From Bacillus halotolerans (GTDB lineage Bacteria > Bacillota > Bacilli > Bacillales > Bacillaceae), in assembly GCF_001517105.1 (NCBI RefSeq), contig NZ_LPVF01000013.1:248001-312000 (forward strand): DNA of 64,000 bases, given 5' to 3'. The position numbers and the translations under genes are program-made. Numbering within the stretch: the stretch's first letter is position 1; each line of letters opens with the position of its first letter. The notes beneath the pieces are model-generated. The model made no database searches and was not told the origin of the DNA. It saw nothing but the letters and a program-made list of their open reading frames with translations. This document shows, in pieces, positions 48,455 to 57,935 of the stretch.

Positions 48455-49774
48455 TCATTGCTTCACACTCGTTTTAAATGGCAGATCCAGTTTTACAATA
48501 TCCTCGTACGTTTCTCTTTTTACGACTAAATGAGCCTCTCCGTTTTCTACAAATACAACGGCAGGTCTTGGAATTCTATTATAATTATTGGCCATGCTGT
48601 AGCCATAAGCGCCTGTACAGAAAACAGCAAGCAGATCTCCTTCTTTTACTTCCGGCAGGTCAATATCCCAAATGAGCATATCTCCGCTTTCACAGCACTT
48701 GCCGGCAATCGATACCGTTTTATCGTGCACTTCACCGATACGGTTAGCTGTAACAGCTTCATATTTTGCCTGATAGAGAGCCGGACGGATATTGTCGTTC
48801 ATTCCTCCGTCAACAGCTACATACTGCCGGACACCCGGCACTTCTTTTTGAGAGCCGACTGTATAAAGTGTTGTGCCTGCGTCTCCTACAAGCGAGCGGC
48901 CCGGTTCGATCCAAATTTCCGGTATGTCAAATCCATAGCGGGCTGCATTTGTTTTTACAGCTTCGATAATTTTTTCTACATATTCAGTGGCATGAAGCGG
49001 TTCATCTTCTTCCGTATAACGAATGCCAAAACCGCCTCCAAGGTTCAGCACCTTTGAAACAAATGAGTAAGCTTCTCTCCATTCGTCAAGCTTTTTGAAG
49101 ATTTTTTCTGCCGCTAGCACGAAACCGGCTGTATCAAAAATTTGCGAACCGATATGGCAATGAACACCCAGCAGCTGAATGTGTTCTGATTGTAAAACCT
49201 GTTCAATCGCCTGTTCAGTTTGTCCGTTATGAAGGTCAAAACCAAACTTTGAATCTTCCTGTCCCGTTGTAATGTAGTCATGTGTATGCGCCTCTACTCC
49301 GGGGGTAATCCGCAGGAGAACATCAATTGAGTGCCCAGTTTCTTTACACAGGTCTTCAAGAATCGAGATTTCATAGAAATTATCAACCACAATGCAGCCG
49401 ATACGGTGTTCAAGCGCCATCCGCAGCTCTTCCCTGCTTTTGTTATTTCCATGGAAGTGAATGCGCTCCGCTGGAAATCCTGCTGCAACAGCTGTGTAAA
49501 GTTCTCCTCCAGACACGACATCTAAGGAAAGCCCTTCTTCCTCGGCAAGCTGAATCATCGCAACAGAAGAGAATGCCTTGCTCGCATACGCGACCTGCGC
49601 TGTCAGCTCTGCAGTTATAAATGCCTGCTTAAAGCTTTTAGCACGCTCACGTATTAAAGCCACATCATATACGTAAAGAGGCGTGCCGTATGTTTCAGCT
49701 AAACAAAGAGCGTCCACACCTCCGATTTCCAAATGCCCATGTTGATTTTGTCTGCTAGTGCCGTGTAAGAACAA
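48455..49774 (-). CDS. lysA: Diaminopimelate decarboxylase
   Basis: LysA makes L-lysine from meso-diaminopimelate using pyridoxal phosphate. The barrel domain carries the PLP Lys in VAYASKAFSS near residue 60, HGNNKS, VHCHIGSQ and the phosphate loop LGGGFGI. The C-terminal domain carries EPGRSLVGDAG and CCESGD. The start is taken as TTG at 49774, well spaced from GAGGG, giving 439 residues. An ATG two codons upstream is too close to the site. No lysine riboswitch was seen upstream. Confidence 0.96.
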   Translation of the reverse strand: MFLHGTSRQNQHGHLEIGGVDALCLAETYGTPLYVYDVALIRERAKSFKQAFITAELTAQVAYASKAFSSVAMIQLAEEEGLSLDVVSGGELYTAVAAGFPAERIHFHGNNKSREELRMALEHRIGCIVVDNFYEISILEDLCKETGHSIDVLLRITPGVEAHTHDYITTGQEDSKFGFDLHNGQTEQAIEQVLQSEHIQLLGVHCHIGSQIFDTAGFVLAAEKIFKKLDEWREAYSFVSKVLNLGGGFGIRYTEEDEPLHATEYVEKIIEAVKTNAARYGFDIPEIWIEPGRSLVGDAGTTLYTVGSQKEVPGVRQYVAVDGGMNDNIRPALYQAKYEAVTANRIGEVHDKTVSIAGKCCESGDMLIWDIDLPEVKEGDLLAVFCTGAYGYSMANNYNRIPRPAVVFVENGEAHLVVKRETYEDIVKLDLPFKTSVKQ

Positions 49775-49880
49775 TGTCATTCCCTCTTTCTCCGCTTATG
49801 GGTGAAAAGGACAGATTTATGGACTGTCCTTTCATAATTAAGACATACATTATCATACTCTTCAGTCAGTTTCAATGCGA

Positions 49881-51368
49881 TTATGAATTGGTAGGCTGTC
49901 TTAAGCGATTTCTTGGGTGAACAATGCTTGGTCTTACTTTCGCACCAGGTTTCGCCGTGCGAATCAACACCTGCCATAGCGCCTTTCCGTTAAACGGAAT
50001 GAGCGGCCATAAGTATGGGGTTTGAAGGGATTTTATGCTGGCCATGGCAATAATAAGCACCGTAAATCCTATAACGAGCCCTTTTACATGAAACAGCGCT
50101 ACTAATATCATAAGTGTAAGACGGGCCATTTTATTTGCCAGGCTTAATTCATAGCTTGGCGTCGTAAAGGTTCCAATAGCGGCAAGCGAGACATACAGTA
50201 TGACCTCAGGAGAGAACAGCCCCACATCAATGGCAATTTGCCCGATTAGAACCGCGGCAATTAATCCCATTGCGGTAGATAAAGCGGTCGGTGTGTGAAT
50301 AGCCGCCATTCTGAGAAACTCAATTCCTAAATCAGCTAAGAAAATCTGCAGAATGATCGGGATGTGCATATCTTTATTCAACCCGATAAATTTTAGATTC
50401 TCTGGCAGCAGTTCCGGTTGAAGAACAAAGAGAAACCAGATGGGGAGAAATAAAGTAGAAGCAAGAATGCCGAAAAATCGTACCCATCTTAAAAAGGTTC
50501 CCACAGAAGGAGCCTGTCTGTATTCTTCAGCATGCTGAACATGATGGAATAAGGTTGTCGGCGTGATGATCACACTTGGCGATGTATCAACCATAATCAC
50601 GACATGGCCTTCAAGTACGTGATTGGCCGCCACATCGGGCCTTTCTGTATAACGGACGAGCGGAAACGGGTTGTAGCTTTGTTTGATAATAAACTCTTCG
50701 ACTGTTTTGTCTGCCATTGTTAAACCGTCGACATCAATGGCAGCAATTTCTTTTTCCACGATGTCAACCAGATCCGGATCTGCAATGTCTTCGATATAAC
50801 AAATGCTCAGATCCGTTTTTGAACGCTCGCCGACCTTTGTCATCTTGACGCGAAGGCGTTCGTCCCTAATCCGTCTTCTGAGAAGTGCGGTATTGACGAC
50901 GATATTTTCAACAAATCCGTCTCTGGCGCCTCTGACCACCTTTTCCGTATCCGGTTCTTCCGGATTTCTTCCCGGATAGCTTCTGACATCAATGATAAAA
51001 GCAAATCCTGCACCTTCGACAATAACTGCGACTAACCCGGACAGCACCTGGTCGGTGGTTTCATCCAGCGTTTTTACTTTTTCGACCTGGGCGTTCAGCA
51101 GCCTGTTTTCAACGATATCGACCAGCTCTTCAGGATCCTCTTTTCCTGTCCGGTTGTTAATGGCAACTAGCTCTCTCATTAAGTGAATGATAAAGGCAGT
51201 GTCACATAATCCATTCAAATAGTACAGCTGAACTTCTCTGTCTAAAATGGTAAGCTTGCGAACTCCTACATCATAGCTGATTCCCATTCCGACGCGATTT
51301 TTAAAATAAGCTTCATTTTTGTCTGGATTCCGATAAACCCGGATTTTCTCTTCCTGTTTGTCCGGCAT
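49881..51368 (-). CDS. spoVAF: SpoVAF, GerA-family spore membrane protein
   Basis: SpoVAF resembles the A subunits of GerA germinant receptors and is the last gene of the spoVA operon. The 495 residues have a soluble N-terminal half and about five membrane segments in the C-terminal half (from about 295). The ATG has AAAGGAG upstream and lies inside spoVAEA, overlapping it by 56 bases. It is not essential for dipicolinate uptake but has been linked to germination efficiency. It ends about 100 bases before lysA with no clear terminator. Confidence 0.93.
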   Translation of the reverse strand: MPDKQEEKIRVYRNPDKNEAYFKNRVGMGISYDVGVRKLTILDREVQLYYLNGLCDTAFIIHLMRELVAINNRTGKEDPEELVDIVENRLLNAQVEKVKTLDETTDQVLSGLVAVIVEGAGFAFIIDVRSYPGRNPEEPDTEKVVRGARDGFVENIVVNTALLRRRIRDERLRVKMTKVGERSKTDLSICYIEDIADPDLVDIVEKEIAAIDVDGLTMADKTVEEFIIKQSYNPFPLVRYTERPDVAANHVLEGHVVIMVDTSPSVIITPTTLFHHVQHAEEYRQAPSVGTFLRWVRFFGILASTLFLPIWFLFVLQPELLPENLKFIGLNKDMHIPIILQIFLADLGIEFLRMAAIHTPTALSTAMGLIAAVLIGQIAIDVGLFSPEVILYVSLAAIGTFTTPSYELSLANKMARLTLMILVALFHVKGLVIGFTVLIIAMASIKSLQTPYLWPLIPFNGKALWQVLIRTAKPGAKVRPSIVHPRNRLRQPTNS

Positions 51369-51930
51369 GATACCCGCTCCTTTCTAAAATAAACTCGACC
51401 GCTTTCATGGTGATTGGCGACCCTTTCGATATATCGTCTTTCCTGCCCATTTTGCCGATATCCCCGATACCAACGATAAGCGGCAGATCAAGTTTATCAA
51501 GGCAATAGACCGTATCCCCGTTCATTCTGTGTTCATCGAATTCCCTCTCTCCGATTTTATCCACGCCGTACTCTGTTATCTCTCCATTGCGGTCAATGCT
51601 TACGTCAACCCTGGTCCATTCAGCCTGATGGGTTTTCGACGCTACCGCAATCACACCGAGCACTTCAATTGCCGGATGAGTGGCCACATGGGTCAGAGCG
51701 GTTTCTCCCGGTCCCTCTCCTTGAAGGCCGGAGTCGTCAAACATGACAAATACAGGGTCATATGGTGCTGATGTAATCAGCCTGACAAGCTCGGCGCCGC
51801 TGCGGGTGGAGGGATTGCCTTTTGATTGAGAAATACATCTCCCTCCAACTCTTCTTGCGGCGTATTCAATTGTTTTAGCAGCATACACATCTCCGTCTGT
51901 TACCAGTATGACCTTGCGTTTTGTCGTCAT
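51313..51930 (-). CDS. spoVAEA: Stage V sporulation protein SpoVAEA
   Basis: This is a soluble protein of 205 residues, part of the SpoVA system for dipicolinate movement in spores. It has an N-terminal Rossmann-like start ([20 protein letters not shown]) and the [10 protein letters not shown] motif near residue 36. It lies on the germinating-spore side in the known system. The end overlaps spoVAF by 56 bases and the start is 7 bases after spoVAEB. Confidence 0.94.
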   Translation of the reverse strand: MTTKRKVILVTDGDVYAAKTIEYAARRVGGRCISQSKGNPSTRSGAELVRLITSAPYDPVFVMFDDSGLQGEGPGETALTHVATHPAIEVLGVIAVASKTHQAEWTRVDVSIDRNGEITEYGVDKIGEREFDEHRMNGDTVYCLDKLDLPLIVGIGDIGKMGRKDDISKGSPITMKAVEFILERSGYHAGQTGRENPGLSESRQK

Positions 51931-51937
51931 CTCGGCA

Positions 51938-52288
51938 TTATCCTTTCGGTTTAAAAATAACAGCGACGATAAAGGCGAATAGAATGGCGGCTGAGATACC
52001 GGCAGATGTCAGCTCGAATATCCCCATACCGATTCCGATAAATCCGTGTATATGCGCCTGATGCATGGCACCGTGCAGAAGGCTGTGGCCAAAGCTGACA
52101 ATCGGAACCGTGGCGCCTCCTCCAGCAAACTCAATAAATTTATCGTAAATGCCAAAACCGTCTAAAATCGCCCCGATGACGACAAAGGATGTCATGACGT
52201 GGGCAGGCGTCAATTTAAATATGTCCAGCAGCAGCTGCCCGACAATACAAATGGCGCCTCCGCAAACAAAAGCCAAAAGATAGTCCAC
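51938..52288 (-). CDS. spoVAEB: Stage V sporulation protein SpoVAEB
   Basis: This is a 116-residue membrane protein with about four hydrophobic segments. It is related to SpoVAC: both share an HSLLHGAMH-like or FANSMASAA-like loop region and the GAG(A)GATVP/VPVTGF segment. SpoVAC and SpoVAE together form the membrane channel part of the SpoVA complex. It starts one base after the spoVAD stop, so translation is coupled. Confidence 0.94.
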
Positions 52289-53305
52289 TTAAGATGCACC
52301 TCCTGCACGTTCAAATACAACCCCGTGTGCGATGGTCGGAATGGTTTGTTTTTGCTGGATCATGGTCGGGCTTAACAGCGCCCCGGTTGCTACTACGAAA
52401 ACACGGTTTAATTTTCCTTCTTTCAGCTGCTTAAAAATATGTGAGTAGGTTACAACCGCGGAACAAGCGCAGCCGCTTCCTCCGGCAAACACCTGCTGAT
52501 CCGGAGTGTAAATCAGAAGCCCGCAATCATCATGTTTTGTGCCGACCGGATATCCCTCTTCTTTCAAGATATCTTTGACAATAGGAGATCCGACGCCGGA
52601 AAGGTCTCCCGTCAGGATCAGATCGTAGTCGTCCGCTGTGCGGTTCATGTCTTGAAAGTGCTGTTTAATGGTATCAGCAGCAGCAGGAGCCATGGCTGAG
52701 CCCATATCAAACGGGTCGGTAATTCCTAAGTCAGCCACCTTCCCTATAGTTGCACTTGTAATTTGAATATCACTCGGTGTCTGACTGATAACAACCGCAC
52801 CGCTCCCAGTTACAGTAGATGTCGCAGTATCCGGTTTTTGCCCGCCGTATTCCGTCGGATAGCGGAACTGTCTTTCGGCTGTGGCATTGTGACTGCTTGT
52901 AGCAGCAATCGCCCGATTTGCAAATCCGCCGTCGACTAGGGCAGATGCAACAGCAACTGTTTCCATTGATGTTGAGCATGCGCCAAACATGCAAAGAAAC
53001 GGGATTTTCAGATGCCTTGCCACATAGTTGGCTGTGACATTTTGATTCAATAAATCGCCTGCAAGCAAAAGATCAATATCATCTTTTTTCAAATTGTTTT
53101 TTTGCAGCACGGTATTGATGGCATCCTCCATTAGCTGCCTTTCAGCCATTTCCCAGCTTTTTTGATTACAGTGCATGTCGTCATAGGTTTTATCATATAA
53201 AGACCCGAGCGGACCGTCTTTTTCCTTAGGCCCTACTGCTGTTCCCGCTGCATTGACAAATAAGGGATGCTCAAACACCCAGGTTTGCTTTCCTGTTAAT
53301 TTCAT
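52289..53305 (-). CDS. spoVAD: Dipicolinate-binding protein SpoVAD
   Basis: SpoVAD binds dipicolinic acid and is essential for its loading into the spore core. The 338 residues have a thiolase-like fold (GACSTSMETVAVASALVDGGF near residue 108, DCGLLIYTPDQQVFAGGSGCACSA near 260). The catalytic Cys-His pair of true thiolases does not act here. The ATG follows GGAGGAGAAAG. It lies 12 bases after spoVAC. Confidence 0.96.
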   Translation of the reverse strand: MKLTGKQTWVFEHPLFVNAAGTAVGPKEKDGPLGSLYDKTYDDMHCNQKSWEMAERQLMEDAINTVLQKNNLKKDDIDLLLAGDLLNQNVTANYVARHLKIPFLCMFGACSTSMETVAVASALVDGGFANRAIAATSSHNATAERQFRYPTEYGGQKPDTATSTVTGSGAVVISQTPSDIQITSATIGKVADLGITDPFDMGSAMAPAAADTIKQHFQDMNRTADDYDLILTGDLSGVGSPIVKDILKEEGYPVGTKHDDCGLLIYTPDQQVFAGGSGCACSAVVTYSHIFKQLKEGKLNRVFVVATGALLSPTMIQQKQTIPTIAHGVVFERAGGAS

Positions 53306-53317
53306 TTCTTTCTCCTC

Positions 53318-53770
53318 CTATGACATCAGTTTCTCAAAAGCAAACCGAATCATTCCGACGATGTAAGCAGCCACAACACCGAATACGATGACGTTTCCCG
53401 CCAGTTTAAACATGTTTGTCGCTACTCCCAATACTAAACCTTCGCTTTTATACTCAAGAGCCGCGCTTGCCATACTGTTGGCAAAGCCGGTGACAGGTAC
53501 AGCTGATCCTGCGCCTGCAAACTGACCGATTCTGTCGTAAATGCCGAATCCGGTGAGCAACGCTGACAATAGGATCAGCGTTGCCGCCGTAGGGTTTCCT
53601 GCTGTTTTTTCGTTAAAATCAAAAAAATGGATATAAAAATTCTGCAGACCTTGCCCAATCATGCAGATCAAACCGCCTACAAGAAAGGCTTTTACACAGT
53701 TCCATACGTAAGGCGGCTTTGGCTGATATGTTTTTACTTTTGATTTGTAGTTTTCTTTTATGTTTGTCAT
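53318..53770 (-). CDS. spoVAC: Mechanosensitive channel component SpoVAC
   Basis: SpoVAC is a membrane protein reported to act as a mechanosensitive channel for dipicolinate release during germination. The 150 residues have a charged N-terminal region (about 28 residues) and about four hydrophobic segments, with the shared SpoVAC/E region GSAVPVTGFANSMASAALEYKSEG-like (about 98-121). It starts after AAGGAGG and lies 12 bases after spoVAB. Confidence 0.94.
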   Translation of the reverse strand: MTNIKENYKSKVKTYQPKPPYVWNCVKAFLVGGLICMIGQGLQNFYIHFFDFNEKTAGNPTAATLILLSALLTGFGIYDRIGQFAGAGSAVPVTGFANSMASAALEYKSEGLVLGVATNMFKLAGNVIVFGVVAAYIVGMIRFAFEKLMS

Positions 53771-53782
53771 ATTAAAACCTCC

Positions 53783-54208
53783 TTATGAATGATGAATAAA
53801 ATACAGCCAATGAAATAAAGACCCCGCGATTTTTCCAATGACAATGGCCATTAATAGAATAATGATTTTACTTCTGAGGCCGATTCGTTTAGCCAAGATC
53901 GGCAGGACATTTAACACTTCTGTCAGCGCGGCTGCAAGCATCCCGACAAATACTCCGGCCAACAGCCCGACCGGCACGGCAATCCACTTTGATAAAAAGA
54001 GATGGTGCATATGCAGTGTTTCCCAGCCCCCGCAAACCGCACCGAGAATAACAGCCGCTTCATAAGCTTGAACAAATCTCATCGTTTTGGTGAGCTGCAT
54101 CAGACGCGGAATGATTCCCATCACGGTTAAAAAAGCCACGAAACCTGCCCCGACTGTGATGCCTCCGCCGAGCCCGACAAAAATGATGAACAATACACTA
54201 ACGATCAT
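53783..54208 (-). CDS. spoVAB: Stage V sporulation protein SpoVAB
   Basis: This 141-residue polytopic membrane protein has about four segments, beginning [20 protein letters not shown]. It is required for dipicolinate uptake into the forespore together with the other SpoVA proteins; the individual role is not known. Its start overlaps the end of spoVAA by 11 bases. Confidence 0.93.
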   Translation of the reverse strand: MIVSVLFIIFVGLGGGITVGAGFVAFLTVMGIIPRLMQLTKTMRFVQAYEAAVILGAVCGGWETLHMHHLFLSKWIAVPVGLLAGVFVGMLAAALTEVLNVLPILAKRIGLRSKIIILLMAIVIGKIAGSLFHWLYFIHHS

Positions 54209-54818
54209 GCAGGTCCTTTATTGTTTCTTCATTTTCATGCATGGCCACATATTGATCGAGATCAAGCTGATAGTTAAACATTTCAACCTCCAGCGGGCTG
54301 GGCTCTTCATTAAGGCGCTTTTTAAAAATGTGGTTAAAAAACACGATCATCCCCAGTCCCAAACCGATGCTGTAAGGGATTTGAAGTAAATATGGATAGT
54401 CATTCCGCTCTCCGGTTATGATTTCATATAGCGCAATATGAACATCTCCCATGCTGACATCCTCATGGAAATTCATGATGGCGAGGCACGATCCGATAAA
54501 CAGCAGCAGCCAGACACCAACAAAAAGAACGGTTGATATGTGCCGTTTCTGATACTGAATTTCAACAATGGTTTCAGCTCCGCCCACAGTTTGAACATCA
54601 AGTGTGGGATCCTGCTGATAAATGGCTTTGAGCACTTTTATGATATCCAGAATTACGATATTTTTATCTTTTTCGCTCACCTGATACAGCGGCATAGCCG
54701 ACAGTTTCTTTTTCAGCTGATGCTGCCCTTCTATTTGCGCGGCATCCCCGACCGTTATGATATCCCCCGGATGTGCCAAAACGCGGTGGCGAAGCCTGAT
54801 AAATAGTCGTCGTTCCAT
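54198..54818 (-). CDS. spoVAA: Stage V sporulation protein SpoVAA
   Basis: This is the first gene of the spoVA operon. The 206 residues have a soluble N-terminal part of about 100 residues and two membrane segments (near 98-115 and 150-168). A C-terminal soluble tail follows. There are two adjacent ATG codons; the second (54818) gives the usual length, with GATGGTGATC upstream. A sigma-G promoter lies 35 bases before it. Confidence 0.93.
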   Translation of the reverse strand: MERRLFIRLRHRVLAHPGDIITVGDAAQIEGQHQLKKKLSAMPLYQVSEKDKNIVILDIIKVLKAIYQQDPTLDVQTVGGAETIVEIQYQKRHISTVLFVGVWLLLFIGSCLAIMNFHEDVSMGDVHIALYEIITGERNDYPYLLQIPYSIGLGLGMIVFFNHIFKKRLNEEPSPLEVEMFNYQLDLDQYVAMHENEETIKDLHDR

Positions 54819-54850
54819 CATTGATCACCATCTTTCGGTGGTTATATATG

Positions 54851-54879
54851 TAGTATGTGGTTCGATTTTGTTCTCATTC
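54851..54879 (-). promoter_or_regulatory. Sigma-G promoter of the spoVA operon
   Basis: GAATG (54879-54875) is followed after 17 bases by CATACTA (54857-54851) on the minus strand. This fits the sigma-G pattern gnATR-N17/18-CATnnTA. The operon is known to be switched on in the forespore by sigma-G. Confidence 0.75.
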
Positions 54880-54922
54880 ATCCGCTTGAAAAGACCATAA
54901 ATTACCACGCTTTTGCAAAAAA

Positions 54923-54952
54923 AAAGCCAGCCTGCAGTGACAGACTAGCTTT
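54923..54952 (-). terminator. Terminator after the spoIIA operon
   Basis: The imperfect 12-base stem AAAGCCAGCCTG with CAGACTAGCTTT is followed on the minus strand by nine T, at the sigF stop. Confidence 0.82.
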
Positions 54953-55712
54953 CCGTATGATCCATTTGAACCTTGATCTGTTTTAATATTTTCTTTTCAA
55001 GCCTGGATACCTGCACCTGAGATATCCCCAGCCGCTCAGCAACTTCTGACTGCGTCTGATCTTTATAATACCGAAGATAGACGATTAATTTTTCCCTTTC
55101 TTCTAAATCGCTTATGGCTTCTTTCAGCGCAATTTTATCAAACCATTTCTCTTCTGAGTTATCGGCGATTTGGTCAAGCAGGGTAATCGGATCTCCGTCA
55201 TTTTCATAAACTGTCTCATGAATCGAAGACGGAGCTCTTACTGCCTCTTGGGCTAGCACGACATCTTCAGCTTCAATCTCCAAATGTTCGGCGATTTCCT
55301 GTACGGTCGGCACCCTGCCCAATGTTTTTGAAAGTTCATCTTTCGCTCGGCGGATTTTGTTGCCAAGCTCTTTTAATGATCTTGACACCTTGACAGTTCC
55401 GTCATCACGGATAAAACGCTGGATTTCGCCGATAATCATCGGCACTGCATATGTCGAGAAGCGCACATCATAGGTTAAATCAAATTTATCAACAGATTTT
55501 AACAGCCCGATGCAGCCAATCTGAAAGAGGTCATCAGGCTCATATCCTCTGTTTAAAAACCGCTGTACGACAGACCAAACAAGACGCATGTTTTTTTCTA
55601 TGAGGAGGTCTCTTGCCTGCTGGTCGCCATCTTGGCTCTGTTTGATTAATTCTTTTACTTCATGGTCCTTCAGCTGAGCGTTCTTACCGTTTTTCTTAAC
55701 CTCCACATCCAT
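54945..55712 (-). CDS. sigF: Forespore RNA polymerase sigma factor SigF
   Basis: SigF is the first forespore-specific sigma factor. The 255 residues follow the sigma-70 plan: region 2 (YEPDDLFQIGCIGLLKSVDKFD) near residue 62, region 3 with VPTVQEIAEHLE and region 4 with the helix-turn-helix SEVAERLGISQVQVSRLEKK near the C-terminus. The ATG follows AGGAGA. It is the third gene of spoIIA, 11 bases after spoIIAB, which encodes its inhibitor. Confidence 0.98.
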   Translation of the reverse strand: MDVEVKKNGKNAQLKDHEVKELIKQSQDGDQQARDLLIEKNMRLVWSVVQRFLNRGYEPDDLFQIGCIGLLKSVDKFDLTYDVRFSTYAVPMIIGEIQRFIRDDGTVKVSRSLKELGNKIRRAKDELSKTLGRVPTVQEIAEHLEIEAEDVVLAQEAVRAPSSIHETVYENDGDPITLLDQIADNSEEKWFDKIALKEAISDLEEREKLIVYLRYYKDQTQSEVAERLGISQVQVSRLEKKILKQIKVQMDHTES

Positions 55713-55723
55713 AACAAATCTCC

Positions 55724-56164
55724 TTAATTACAAAGCGCTTTGCTTTTTGATAAGTGCTTTGTTAAGCGAATCGTCGTCCCCATTTCGGGTGATGAATCGA
55801 TACTGACATCATCCATGAAATTTTCCATAATGGTAAAGCCCATTCCAGAACGCTCCAGCTCAGGCTTTGTTGTGAATAAAGGCTGCCGGGCTTCTTCCAG
55901 GTCTGTAATGCCGAGCCCTTCATCACGGATGGTCATATATACGACATGATCTTCCAGCGTCACCGAAATATATACTTTTCCGTCGCCATTTTCTTCGTAC
56001 CCATGGATGATGGCATTCGTCACCGCTTCTGACACCACGGTTTTGATCTCGGTGAGTTCATCCATGGTCGGGTCAAGCTGTGCAATAAATGAAGCAACTG
56101 TCACACGCGCAAACGATTCATTTTGGCTGAGAGCGGAAAATTCAAGGTGCATTTCATTTTTCAT
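55724..56164 (-). CDS. spoIIAB: Anti-sigma-F factor and kinase SpoIIAB
   Basis: SpoIIAB binds and blocks SigF and phosphorylates SpoIIAA. The 146 residues form a GHKL-type ATPase domain with the N-box [13 protein letters not shown] near residue 50, the G1 box IRDEGLGI and the G2 box [12 protein letters not shown]. The start overlaps the spoIIAA stop by 4 bases, so the inhibitor and its target are made together. Confidence 0.98.
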   Translation of the reverse strand: MKNEMHLEFSALSQNESFARVTVASFIAQLDPTMDELTEIKTVVSEAVTNAIIHGYEENGDGKVYISVTLEDHVVYMTIRDEGLGITDLEEARQPLFTTKPELERSGMGFTIMENFMDDVSIDSSPEMGTTIRLTKHLSKSKALCN

Positions 56165-56514
56165 GATGCCACCCCCAGCGTGAGCAGTGCCTGCTGCTCA
56201 GATTGTTCAAAACGAATAATTTTAAACAGGCCAGACATATCAAACAGCCGTTTCACTGCCGGAGAGATGGCGCAAACGACCATTTCCCCGCCAATTTGCT
56301 TAATTTGTTTGTATCTGCCTAAAATAACGCCAAGACCCGAGCTGTCCATAAAGGAAAGGTCCTCCAGATTCAGCACGATATGACGAATATCATCCTTTTC
56401 CAATGATTCCGTTACTTTTTGTTTCAGCGTTTCAGCCGTATGGTGATCGAGTTCGCCTGTTAATCGAATACAAAGCACTGATTCTTTGACATGCATGTCA
56501 ATTCCAAGGCTCAT
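56161..56514 (-). CDS. spoIIAA: Anti-anti-sigma factor SpoIIAA
   Basis: SpoIIAA frees SigF by binding SpoIIAB when it is dephosphorylated by SpoIIE. The 117 residues are one STAS domain with the phosphorylated Ser58 in [11 protein letters not shown]. The start chosen is the ATG at 56514, 7 bases after AAGGAGGA. An ATG two codons upstream overlaps the ribosome site. It is the first gene of the core spoIIA operon. Confidence 0.98.
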   Translation of the reverse strand: MSLGIDMHVKESVLCIRLTGELDHHTAETLKQKVTESLEKDDIRHIVLNLEDLSFMDSSGLGVILGRYKQIKQIGGEMVVCAISPAVKRLFDMSGLFKIIRFEQSEQQALLTLGVAS

Positions 56515-56548
56515 GCTCATTCCTCCTTGATATGATCGGATAATGAGT

Positions 56549-56576
56549 GTTTCGATTTCGCAGGAATGAATTCCTT
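56549..56576 (-). promoter_or_regulatory. Probable sigma-H promoter of spoIIA
   Basis: AAGGAATT (56576-56569) is followed after 15 bases by GAAAC (56553-56549) on the minus strand, about 35 bases before spoIIAA. It is close to the sigma-H pattern RnAGGAwWW-N11/14-RGAAT. The spoIIA operon is known to need sigma-H and Spo0A; I did not mark Spo0A boxes with confidence. Confidence 0.5.
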
Positions 56577-56609
56577 CACCGTGACAAAACTAGTGATCAT
56601 TCGGCATAA

Positions 56610-57779
56610 TTACTTAAATTTTGTCCAATCTCCCATTGCCCTCTTTAAAAACGTTAAATATCCGGCTTTTTCCATATCTTCTTTAGCGACGACAGGACTT
56701 TCAGCAAGCACTTTTCCGTCCTTTTTCAACACCAGCGTGCCAAGCTCTTGGCCCTTTTGAACCGGAGCGCTTACATTGTTGTTCATTTTAATTTCTTTTT
56801 TCACATGTTTCATATCCTCGCCTTTTTTCGTCAATACAGAAATCGGCTCAGAAGTGGTGAGTTCTATCACTTTTTGTTTGCCTTTTTTGACCTTTGCTTT
56901 TGCTACCGTTTCATTTCGTTTGTACAAAGGATGTGTCTCATATTGGCTGAAAGCATAATCAAGCATCTTTGTGACTTGCGCATTTCTTTCCTTAGGTGTG
57001 CTTGCCCCGAACACAACAGCAATCGCCCGCATGTTCCCTTTTTTAGCCGAAGCGGTCAGGCAGTATTTCGCTTCTCCTGTATAGCCTGTTTTGACGCCGT
57101 CTACACCGGGATAAAATTTGATAAGCCTATTTGTATTCACTAACCAAAACTTTTTATCTGTGTTTTCACGTAAATAATCCTCATACGTACCTGTAAACTT
57201 GGTGATTGATTCATATTTCAATAATTCCTTAGCCATAATTGCCATGTCATAAGCCGAGCTGTAATGCCCTTCCTCAGTCAAGCCGGTCGGGTTTTTAAAG
57301 GATGTATCTTTTAATCCCAGCTCTTTCGCTTTTTTGTTCATTTTTTTCACAAATTCATCCTCGGAGCCAGAAATAAATTCAGCCATCGCTACGGACGCGT
57401 CATTTCCTGATGCAATCGCAATGCCCTTCAGCATTTCTGTAACTGTCATTTCCTCCCCGGGCTCAAGGAAAATCTGTGATCCGCCCATTGAAGCAGCATG
57501 TTCGCTCGTACGGACCTTATCACTCATCTTGATTTTTCCTTCATCTAAGGCTTCCATGATTAAAAGCATCGTCATGATTTTTGTCATGCTTGCAGGCGCC
57601 AGTCTCTCACGGCTGTTCTTGTTGTAAAGCACTTTTCCAGTATCACGTTCAATCAGCACCGCAGACTTGGCCTCATGAGCAAGCTCCGATGTATGTTTTC
57701 CGTCTTGTTTTGCAAATGCGGACGGTGCAAATGTAAGCAGCATCATACCAATCAACAAAGTGGATAAAAGACGTTTCAT
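56610..57779 (-). CDS. dacF: D-alanyl-D-alanine carboxypeptidase DacF
   Basis: DacF is a penicillin-binding protein made in the forespore that trims cortex peptides with DacB. The 389 residues have a signal peptide (1 to about 23) and the motifs SMTKIMT (SxxK), SGND and GVKTGYTGEA (KTG). A C-terminal PBP5-type domain with an amphipathic end follows. The ATG at 57779 follows GGAGGGC; upstream extension is not supported. It is read toward spoIIAA, and transcripts can run on into spoIIA. Confidence 0.95.
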   Translation of the reverse strand: MKRLLSTLLIGMMLLTFAPSAFAKQDGKHTSELAHEAKSAVLIERDTGKVLYNKNSRERLAPASMTKIMTMLLIMEALDEGKIKMSDKVRTSEHAASMGGSQIFLEPGEEMTVTEMLKGIAIASGNDASVAMAEFISGSEDEFVKKMNKKAKELGLKDTSFKNPTGLTEEGHYSSAYDMAIMAKELLKYESITKFTGTYEDYLRENTDKKFWLVNTNRLIKFYPGVDGVKTGYTGEAKYCLTASAKKGNMRAIAVVFGASTPKERNAQVTKMLDYAFSQYETHPLYKRNETVAKAKVKKGKQKVIELTTSEPISVLTKKGEDMKHVKKEIKMNNNVSAPVQKGQELGTLVLKKDGKVLAESPVVAKEDMEKAGYLTFLKRAMGDWTKFK

Positions 57780-57809
57780 CTCAAAAGCCCTCCATTTCAT
57801 AATCCTTTT

Positions 57810-57838
57810 TATTTTTTCCAAGCTGAATGGTTTTATAC
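57810..57838 (-). promoter_or_regulatory. Sigma-F promoter of dacF
   Basis: GTATA (57838-57834) is followed after 14 bases by GGAAAAAATA (57819-57810) on the minus strand. The -10 fits GGnnAnAnTR fully. It lies about 30 bases before the start codon. Confidence 0.65.
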
Positions 57839-57879
57839 ACCACTGTTGGAAAATGTTTCGGGACTTTTTCGACATAAAA

Positions 57880-57912
57880 AAGACAGCTGTTTCGATTAGA
57901 AACAGCTGTCTT
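57880..57912 (-). terminator. Terminator after drm-pupG
   Basis: A 13-base perfect stem (AGACAGCTGTTTC and complement) with a short loop is followed on the minus strand by TTTTTATG. Confidence 0.93.
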
Positions 57913-57935
57913 CTTATTTTTTCTGAATTCCATAT

